DNA from: Boesenbergia rotunda | Taxonomy: Eukaryota > Streptophyta > Magnoliopsida > Zingiberales > Zingiberaceae | NCBI GenBank assembly: GCA_024364735.1 | Contig: JAGFNQ010000733.1 | Location: forward strand, 124,001-188,000 | Direction: 5' to 3' | Length of the DNA stretch: 64,000 nucleotides | In this document: piece by piece, positions 56,710 through 64,000 of the stretch | How positions within the stretch are numbered: position 1 is the stretch's first letter | Layout: each line of letters starts with the position of its first letter | The notes under the pieces: generated by a model | Databases searched by the model: none | What the model was told of the DNA's origin: nothing | The model's input: the letters and a program-made list of their open reading frames with translations, nothing else | Program-made: the position numbers and the translations under genes

Positions 56710-57628
56710 CTTTACCTATACAACATGAAAAACATACTCTTTTGGTACCCAAATTTTTGATCCATAAGCATCATTTAGAAATATTTTAGGTACCCATGCC
56801 CTCTTGGTGTTTCCCTTATCCCCTTGTCTCCTAGATGCACTAATACTACCCGTGAGTGAGACAAAGGCCACTTCCTTTGTCTTTGGCCTACATCTCAGAC
56901 CAGTCTTGTTATAAACGACCCTTTGACTGTTAATTATCATATCTAGGTTACTATAGCCTACTTGGAATTTCCTAAGGGCCTTTGTGAGGTCATCTACCTT
57001 TTTTCTTAGTTCCCTATTTTCAGTTTCAAGACATGCAGCATGTGATGTAAGAGAACTAGCATGTAATTCTTCCTTAAGTTTGGTAGATTCTACTCTAAGC
57101 ATGGCAATCTCATCTTTTAATTCCTTAATCTTACTTCTAGCCTTAGCTAAATCCATGTTAGTGCTAGAAATAATCTTAACTAATGTAGATGAGGGTAAGT
57201 GGTATACCTCACTTACCGAAGCTTCTGACTCGGATGATGAAGAGGAGGAGTCGCTCTCATCACTACTTGAACTTCTTTCATTATCTGATGAATCTGAGTG
57301 GTCCATCGCCATGAGAGCAAAGTGTGAAACTTGCTCTTCTTCCTCCTCCAAGGATGATGGATCATCCACGTCGCCTTTAGGTTGGTGGCACTCTTCTCCT
57401 TTCCCTTTAACCTCTTCTTATCGCCTTTCTTCTTCTCCTCCTTCTTGTCATCTCTTCTCTTCAGTTGAGGGCACTCATTCTTCATGTGTCCTCTTGGTGG
57501 CAGTTGTAGCATATAATGTCATTGGCCTTACCCTTGCCTTTGGACCCTTTCCTAGCATATGATTTGTTAGAAAAATTTCTGAAAGTCATACGCATCTTTC
57601 TTACCATGAATGCCTCTTGAAACACCAT
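56710..57628 (-). pseudogene. Sire-G gag remnant with knuckle and coiled-coil linker
   Basis: From ATG 57628 the frame reads MVFQEAFMVRKMRMTFRNFS, corresponding to the knuckle-proximal part of Sire-A gag, so roughly the first two-thirds of gag are deleted. A one-base loss in CHQEGH shifts the frame inside the knuckle (CYNCH intact, then shifted). The acidic, Ser-rich and coiled-coil part follows (DLAKARSKIKELKDEIAML; DLTKALRKFQVGYSNLDM), then WVPKIFLNDAYGSKIWVPKE. The frame ends FHVV TAG, with VKVKDAS and protease directly after. Confidence 0.88.
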
Positions 57629-57669
57629 TATACTAGCTCCGGTTGACGGTGAGTTCTTTCAAAATGAAC

Positions 57670-57683
57670 CGGCTCTGATACCA
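57670..57683 (-). other. Primer-binding site of Sire-G
   Basis: On the minus strand TTGGTATCAGAGCC lies one base after the LTR end, the usual Sirevirus/copia initiator-tRNA match. Confidence 0.92.
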
Positions 57684-57684
57684 A

Positions 57685-58605
57685 CTGATGGATCGATTTG
57701 GTGTGTTAGAGGGGGGTGAATAGCACTTTATCGGTTGAATCTCTACAAGGTCGTTAGCGCAGCGGAAACAATAATATGTAAAGGAAAATAAGAACAATGC
57801 TAACAATGAAAGTTTACTTGGTATCCACCCTGATGGGTGACTAATCCAAGGATTCATGCCACACACCACTTCCACTATGAAAAATCTCCTTCATGCGGAG
57901 AAACCTTTACAGTGGTGATCTTCCTCTTTACAGAATGTAGTAGAATAAGAGAGAGGAAGTAAAGAATAATTTTTCAAACGAGCAGCACTTCGTTATCGTA
58001 CGGAACCGTATCGCTCACGTGCAAAAAGGTCCTCCTTTTATAGGAGAATAGGATAAACTCGCAGTCTATCCAGCCCCGCACCAGTCGACTGCCCCGGGGT
58101 AGTCGACTGGCCTAGCATTAATTGCTAGCCAACGGCTAGTTTTCGGGGTATACCAGTCGACTGCCTCTGGGCCAGTCGACTAGTAGAAGGCTGAAAACCT
58201 TCTGTGAGTTTTGGCAGTCGACTGCCCTCTGGCCAGTTGACTGCCCACTCACTCCCAGCCAGTCTTCACATAGTCCTTCACGTATGCCTTCAGGTTCACT
58301 CCTTGGCTTGCCCCTTGAAGTCATCTTCCTCTGGCTCTCGTCCCTCGGATGCGCACACAAGCCTCCCTTGGCTTGCCTCCATGCCACCCTTCACGTGTGC
58401 CCTTAAAGTCCACTTCCCGGCTTGCCCTTGGAGTCCTCCTCCCTCGGCTCTGTCTCTCGGATATGTCCACCATGTGTGATTCTCCAAGTCCTGCAAACTC
58501 AATCACACACATCAAATACAACATAACACTCTAACCTTAAACATATTCACACACACACATCAAAACCATGATCTTCCAATCATTTAAGGATCGATTGCCT
58601 CAACA
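57685..58605 (-). repeat. Sire-G 5' LTR
   Basis: It matches the 3' LTR (52689-53614) with scattered differences. In plus coordinates it starts TGATGGATCGAT and ends TTGCCTCAACA. The palindrome pair at 58082-58109 has one altered box (TAGTCGACTG), with others at 58154-58240, and the TATA-like CCTATAAAAGGAGG is on the minus strand near 58030-58044. Confidence 0.93.
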
Positions 58606-59550
58606 CGGACAATTGGGATTGAATCCTAGCCTCTGATAAGTAACTCCTAAACTCTCCCAAGAGGTACTCACCACCACAATCAAACAGTAGTGTCTTGATA
58701 CTTTTACCATGACATTTCTCCATATCAGCCTTGTATTCTTTAAACTTGTCAAAGCACTCAGACTTGCGGCGCATCAGATAAAAGTATCCATATCTTGAAT
58801 AATCGTCTATAAATGAGACGAAATATTCAAAGTCACCTCTTGCCTGGATAGACATAGGACCGCACAAATCAGAATGAACCAATTCCAACACTTCTTTGGC
58901 TCTATACCCCTTCGTCTTAAAAGGCCTCTTGGTCATTTTTTCTTCCACGCAAGATTCGTAGGTTGTGAAGTCTTCCACCACAATGAACTCAAAGGTCCAT
59001 CAGCTAACAACCTTTGAATTCTACTCAAGTTAATATGGCCCAACCTTAGATGCCAAAGATATGTTTTATTCATTTTCAAAGGTTCTTTTCTCTTATTAGG
59101 ATTAGAAGACGTGTTATTAATTTCTATTTGTATCATGGGAGTTATTGGATTAAGAGTATACAAATCGTCAACTTACGCACCAGAACAGATAATCTCTCTA
59201 TTCCTTCTAATAACAACTTTGTCATTAAAAGAAATAGAATATCCATCCATAAATAATTTAGAAATTGAAATTAAATTCTTTCTAAAAGAAGGTACGTAAA
59301 GACAATTTCTTAAGACCAAAGATTTATTCCTATCAAAAGATAAATAAACATCTCCCACTGCAATAGCCGCCACCTCTATAGCATTGCCCATGTAGACAGT
59401 AATCTCGCCCTCAGCTAGTCGTCAGATTTCCTAGAACCCCTGCAATGAATTGCAGACATGATCAGTGGCTCTCGTATCTATACACCAGGTACCGGTAGAT
59501 AACACCGCTAAACATGTTTCAACAACTAATGAAAAAGATATACCTTGATT
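58606..59550 (-). pseudogene. Cop-B2 protease, pre-integrase and integrase N-terminal half
   Basis: Reading leftward, protease WCIDTRATDHVCNS lies near 59480, with the active-site DTGA changed to DTRA. YLWHLRLGHINLSRIQRL of the pre-integrase zinc region follows near 59040, then integrase KMTKRPFKTKGYRAKEVLEL, SDLCGPMSIQ, SFIDDYSRYGYF, up to the Sire-G junction in the QSQLS(A)PG stretch. Stops near 59430 and a frameshift near 58950 break the frame. Confidence 0.88.
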
Positions 59551-60348
59551 TTTCTCCATTCAGTGGGGATAGTCCACCTTCCAATGTCTAGTCTGCTTGC
59601 ATGTGAAGCACTTGTCTTTCGACTTCTTCACTCCAACCTGAGGTCCTTGAGATCCAACCGCTTTCTTTGCCGAACCAACTTGTTTCTTCTTCTTCTTACC
59701 ACCTTTCGGCTTAGAAGCAGAAACGTTTTCAGCAATGTAAGCTTGAGCACTTTGATGAAATAGCCCCTCTGCTGCCTGGAGTTCTGTCAGAAATTCCGTC
59801 AACGAATACGTCCTTTTGTTCATATTGTAGTTCAGGCGGAACTACTCAAAACTCCTGGGTAGTGTTTGGAGAATGATATCAACCTAGGTTTCCCCATCGA
59901 TTTCAGCTCCAAGGACTTCCATCTCATTCAAATGAGCCATCATCTTGAGGACATGATCCCTCATGGGTGTTCCCTCAGCCATGGTGGTTGTCATTAAGTT
60001 TCTAATAGCCTCTTGCCTAGCAGCCCAATTCTGGTGTCCGAAGAGTTCCTTGAGATTGAGCATCATGTCATAGGCAATAGCGAAGGCCTGACGCTGACGT
60101 TGCAGCACATTTGACATGGAATCCAAAATGTAACACCGCGCCATCTCATCCGCCTTTACCCACTTCCTATAACTCTCTTTCTCCTCTTCACTAGAATTAT
60201 TACTAGGCTTAGCGGGACATATCTCAAAAAGTACAAATTTATACTTCTCAGCAGTCAAGACAATATCCAAGTTCCTTTTCCAATCAATATAGTTAGGACC
60301 AGTAAGTTTATTTTCTTTTAAAATCACAGCAAGGGGATTGAAAGTCAT
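59551..60348 (-). pseudogene. Cop-B2 gag and zinc knuckle
   Basis: From ATG 60348 (MTFNPLAVILKENKLTGPNY) a UBN2-type gag of about 155 codons is open to TAG 59884-59886. A second stop (TAG near 59845) follows, then NKRTYSLTEFLTELQAAEGL continues in the same frame to a Lys-rich linker and the knuckle CFTCKQTRHWKVDY, where the last Cys is Tyr. CHP-like sequence then ends at a TGA near 59560. Otherwise close to Cop-B1. Confidence 0.9.
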
Positions 60349-61632
60349 TTTGAAAAATCCTAAGAATCACAATGATCAAAATATTAGATTTTAAAATAAT
60401 ATTGATTCCTCAAACAATAAAATTTTAAAATCACCAACACCTCAAAACACCGTGAATTTCGTATGCCACAATAATGTGGACGTATACTAATTTGAACATT
60501 TGTAAGAGGAGGTTTTACCCATTAATTTTATTATCTTGTCAATCTTACTTTTTGACAAATAAAATTAATAATTGATTTATCTTCAGTCATACAAATAATA
60601 GTAGTGACTCCGATGAGAAGGATACTATTAATTGTATCTAAGTGTCCACCATTACACAATATTAAGTCAATTATCTAAGTAAAAAAAGGTGAAATGCTCG
60701 CCCCCAGCGCCCCCCGCTAGCCCACCCCAGGACCAACACGAAGGAGGTAAATCACGGTTATCACTGGTGTGGTGAGGCGTCTGGGGTCGAGGGAATTAAT
60801 GCCAGCAGACCAGGGTTTTATCCCCGTGAGCAACTGGCGACCCTCGAACCTGTGACCTCCAAGTAAATGGCCAGGCGCCTTACCATCCAATCCAGCCCGT
60901 GGGGGCATATTAAGTCAATTATCTAGGATTTTGTCCCTTCCGATGGGGAAGATCACACACTCCTAAATAATTTCCTAAAATCATATTTGATCTAGTGATC
61001 CGCAAAACAAACTCATCTGATATGGAGGAAGGCATTTGGAGCCAACGCGCAAGTTTGTATGCATCACTTATCAAATTTGTAATGGAGGCCACGGGACTTA
61101 AAGATTCCCTCACCCACTTAGTTATTTTTAAAAACCAAGGAATTTTCACAAGCATGCACAACAAGCATATTAAACAACAAGCAATAAATATGAAAATCTA
61201 AATTTCCAACTATTATGGTTTTTGTTCTCCAATACGCCTCCAATCGTGTTGCCACCTCGCATCCTCCTCCCTTAGCCATGCACAAGCAAGAAGATCCAAG
61301 CCAAGAAAAAACTTTAATTTTAATTTACATCCATCAATCCTATACTCCACAAAGGAGTGCATAAAAATCTAGATCGAAATAAATTAAAACAAGCGGCTAA
61401 CATTTGCCCTATTTAATCACAATTAAATACAAATGCCTCATCAACCCCAAGGATTCAAATAATATATACAATCACACACAACATCATACACAATCACACA
61501 TAGACATAATAGTTGGATCTTATGCCTGCAACCACAAAGTTAGCATATTGCACCTTCTACTATTATCCATCATAAATCATATATAAAATGCATGAAAGTA
61601 ACTGAATCCAAAACACACAAAATCAGAAACCA
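60349..61632 (-). other. Cop-B2 leader, non-coding
   Basis: AT-rich leader between the primer-binding site and gag, matching 16068-17097 in reverse apart from the SINE. No gene is seen. Confidence 0.75.
60678..60906 (-). mobile_element. tRNA-derived SINE with a 19-bp target duplication
   Basis: On the minus strand this 229-bp unit starts ATGCCCCCACGGGCTGG-like, has an A-box-like TGGTAAGGCGCCTGG and a B-box GGTTCGAGGGTC, and ends in CACC followed by a T-run. The 19-bp direct repeat ATATTAAGTCAATTATCTA lies at 60659-60677 and 60907-60925. Cop-B1 has only one copy of this target (near 16770) and no insert. The T-ended tail and layout resemble Au-type plant SINEs, though I cannot assign the family. 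Confidence 0.9.
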
Positions 61633-61646
61633 TGACTCTGATACCA
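61633..61646 (-). other. Primer-binding site of Cop-B2
   Basis: On the minus strand TGGTATCAGAGTCATGG starts two bases after the LTR end, as in Cop-B1. Confidence 0.9.
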
Positions 61647-61648
61647 AT

Positions 61649-62260
61649 TGTTGGTTGTTTCGTAATGGGTCTCCATATCCCTGGATTAAAATTCTATAGA
61701 TTAGAACTAATCCGGATGGAAAGAAAACTTTCTGAACGACCTACTTCATCATCATGCTATTCGATTGAGTGATCGCTTAAACAAACTTGTTGTTCAACCA
61801 ATCAAACTCCTTTATCGATTAGCCGCGAAATAGATGATGAATTTTGATTGTCGATTTTTGTATTTATCTTCGGGGTCTAAGTAAATAAGCAATACAATTA
61901 AACAAGAAAAACAAAAACAAGATTATACCTCTTGTTTTACCTCTTGATCTTCTATCGTATTCCTATCCTGTTCTTGGACGTCGTGTGGGTGACAATCTTC
62001 CAAGAAACAAAGCCACCAAAAAGCCCTCTTCTTCTTCCTTTTGCTTGCACCAAAAGATCCCTCTTCTCCTAGTGTCGCACGCCTAAAGGAGAGAAGTAAA
62101 AGGACTCCCTTCTCCAACTTGCGACGGCCCTTCTTCCCTCGTCAAACTTACGCACGCCCAAAGGATGGAAGAGAAGAAGAGAAGAGAGGAAGAAAGAGTT
62201 TTCTTCCTTCTCCCTTAAACCCTTGGCCGCCCCCTCCTTCCCTAGCCGGCGTTGCAACCC

Positions 62261-62302
<42 letters not shown>

Positions 62303-63225
62303 AATGAGGCTTAGGGCTTCTCTCTTGATGGCTCATGAGGTATTTGTAGGCTACAATAGGGACCCTGAGGAGGAGTTGATTTTGGTCTCCTAACGGATCC
62401 TCAACCCGACCCGTTAATAATAACCCGCTCCACTAATGAGTTATTATTGAACTACCGCACCAACCCCATAATTAAATATGGGCTCCTTCTTATTATGTGT
62501 ATATTTTCTCCCCGTGTTTAAGATATCACATGTCCATTAATTAATTAAATTATTAAAAATTTAATTAATTAATATCTAACTCCATGAGTAGTACGACTCA
62601 ACCTTATCATCATGTCGAACCAAGTCCACCTGTAGGATTTACATGATAATCTTTATGAGTTCCTCAAGGGGACATCATCATCCTAAAATAATTAGGACAT
62701 GGTTTCCTTCTATAATCAACGGCACACCATATAAATAATATTATTTCTCAATTTACTGGACCTATTGATTTAATGAATAAATCTCGCCCATTGGTAAATT
62801 AAAAAAATAAATATTAAGTACATGTGCCCATTATATATCAAGATTAAGAGCATATACATCCATAATAACCGAGGTCTGATATGATTATATAGTTAGTATA
62901 AATTGAATCACCTCAAATTGGTCCTGCTCAATACATACAAAGTGCACTAGTGTAATTCTATAGTCAAGATAGACTAATACCAAATTACACTACAACCATT
63001 CCAATGGTTTGTCCAAATCCATCTCGGTTGTGAGCCACTACTTATACTTTACAAGGAACTGATAACATGATCTTCTGTGTGGCACCACACACCATGTTAT
63101 CTACAATGTAAAGTAACAGACATATGCATACATATAACAAATATAAAATGCAACCATGACCACTGTGATTCTTATTCAAAATAGATTTTCATACAAAAGC
63201 TAGGCTTATAGTATACATCCTAACA
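61649..63225 (-). repeat. Cop-B2 5' LTR
   Basis: In plus coordinates it starts TGTTGGTTGTTTCG and ends GTATACATCCTAACA, 1577 bp, matching 14463-16052 in reverse. It includes a GA run at 62263-62294 (the CT run of Cop-B1) and a GAAGAAG-type stretch. The pentamer to its right is AAAGA; the partner is lost. Confidence 0.92.
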
Positions 63226-63639
63226 AAAGAATGATGACTGATCACTTTAGATGTAAGGCACCTCATGATCTGACGAATAGCTGACATCACTGGGTGAATT
63301 GGACTTCTTGTTTTAGGAAAACCAATGATGATAGACTAGCAGAGTAGCCAAGCAGATGGGAGTGCAGGGGAGAGTCTACGAAGAACTACTTTCTTAGCTT
63401 TACTGATGGAGTCCCTTGGAGGAATGCTAATCGAAGAAGTATTAGTATAAGTAGTAAAAGAAGGTACTCGGAGGGGGCACAGCCTAGTGAAGATATTCCT
63501 ACAGGGGATGTTCTCGCTGGCCTGGGTGATAGACTACGAACGTTCCCTAGCGGGGATCCTATATCGTCAATAAGTTATGGAAAGTAGGAATTAAAAGGAG
63601 TTTATCCAGGAAGGCATCCTGACCATCAGATTACTTCGG
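63226..63639. other. Unassigned flank of Cop-B2
   Basis: About 410 bp with no ORF above 60 codons and no match to other parts of the window. It may be interior or LTR of another element, or host intergenic sequence. Confidence 0.5.
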
Positions 63640-63958
63640 GATGTTCTCAATCCTTTACCTTTCAGAGACCATGGGGACTTAGCCTTTCCAGGGATGTATT
63701 CAGTGGGGTTGTTCTCAATCCTTTACCTTTCGGAGTCCATGTGGACCTAGGCTTTCCGAGGATGTACCCAGTGGGGTTGTTCCAAATCCTTTATCTTTCA
63801 AAGTCCATAGGGACTTAGACTTTTCGGGGATATACCCAGTGAGATTGTTCCCAATCCTTTACCTTTCAAAATCCATTGGGTCATAGCATTTTTTGGGATA
63901 TGCCCAACGCGGGTTGTTCTCAATCCTCTATCTTTTGGAATCCATGGGAACTTAGCCT
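63640..63958. repeat. 68-bp tandem array
   Basis: GTTCTCAATCC or a variant recurs at 63643, 63711, 63779, 63847 and 63915, exactly 68 bp apart. Each unit also has CCTTTACCTTTC, TCCATGGGGACTTAGCC-like and GGGATGTACCCAGTGGGG-like parts. About 4.7 units are present, and the last is cut at 63958. Confidence 0.92.
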
Positions 63959-64000
63959 TGAAGGCGATCGTACGGTCGACAAGAGGGGGGTGAATTACCC
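63959..64000 (-). repeat. Start of a further Sirevirus-like LTR (runs off window)
   Basis: The 68-bp array breaks at CTTAGCCT and is followed by TGAAGGCGATCGTACGG, then AAGAGGGGGGTGAATTACC, the G-run that marks the 3' end of inverted Sirevirus LTRs in this window. The rest is outside. Confidence 0.55.

Larger units (their letters stand above)
52689..58605 (-). mobile_element. Sire-G: Sirevirus with both LTRs, RT deleted
   Basis: A complete outline with flanking CGGAC (52684-52688 and 58606-58610). On the minus strand: 5' LTR (58605-57685), primer-binding site, gag remnant, protease, integrase, RNase H, 3' non-coding part, polypurine tract and 3' LTR (53614-52689). The two LTRs (921 and 926 bp) are near-identical by eye, so insertion is fairly recent. 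The whole RT core and most of gag are missing. Several frames are broken. Confidence 0.95.
50675..63225 (-). mobile_element. Ty1/copia retrotransposon Cop-B2
   Basis: On the minus strand: LTR (63225-61649), primer-binding site, leader with a SINE, gag, knuckle, protease, integrase (split by Sire-G), RT and part of RNase H, then cut by Sire-A at 50675. It is a sister of Cop-B1 by LTR, leader, gag and pol text. Confidence 0.92.

Overview
This window looks like nuclear DNA from a flowering plant, from a repeat-dense (probably heterochromatic or intergenic) stretch. Nearly every stretch I can assign is an LTR retrotransposon, usually nested inside another; the rest is a SINE, a second SINE-like insertion, one PIF/Harbinger-like DNA element and tandem arrays. 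I find no intact host gene. The only host-like coding sequence is a fragment of a GATA/CCT (ZML-type) transcription factor carried inside the DNA transposon. I cannot name the species. Family names such as Gy1, Sire-A or Cop-B are labels for this report only.

Layout, left to right. (1) 1-8567: Gy1, a Ty3/gypsy element on the minus strand that runs off the left edge. Its gag-pol frame is split by a 3.1-kb gypsy solo LTR (1728-4845, target duplication GGTCC). (2) 8568-13473: Sire-E, a Sirevirus-like copia fragment on the plus strand. It has an env-position ORF with a short intron, and a 3' LTR into which the Harbinger-like element inserted. (3) 13474-14462: an inverted LTR fragment, Cop-C. (4) 14463-26850: Cop-B1, a Ty1/copia element on the plus strand. 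Its RT/RNase H region is split by a solo LTR of the same family in reverse orientation, and that LTR is itself split by a 3.6-kb gypsy solo LTR. (5) 26851-27127: a second Cop-C fragment. (6) 27128-33763: Sire-D, minus strand, with no pol but an env-position spliced ORF, plus a solo Sirevirus LTR inserted at 29170-30121. (7) 33764-36746: Gy2, the 5' LTR and gag start of the Gy1 family. It ends at an ambiguous base (36747) where copia sequence begins abruptly. (8) 36748-41617: Cop-F pol and 3' LTR. (9) 41618-50674: Sire-A sequences arranged as partial interior, LTR, interior, LTR. (10) 50675-63225: Cop-B2, minus strand, carrying Sire-G (52689-58605, duplication CGGAC) in its integrase and a SINE with a 19-bp duplication in its leader. 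(11) 63226-64000: unassigned sequence, a 68-bp tandem array and the first bases of another Sirevirus-like LTR.

The most interesting signals are regulatory. A paired palindrome (two 10-bp CAGTCGACTG boxes with a 9-bp spacer) sits just upstream of the TATA-like box in Sirevirus LTRs, recurs near the 3' end of their interiors, and also occurs in the LTRs of an unrelated Ty3/gypsy family. Sire-D uses a different palindrome (GGGCGCCC) in the same way. In both Sire-D and Sire-E, the family's own palindrome plus a TATA-like box stands directly upstream of the spliced env-position ORF, which suggests an internal promoter. The coding regions are mostly decayed by nonsense changes, frameshifts and deletions, so most elements here are relics. 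Several nested insertions still show exact target-site duplications.
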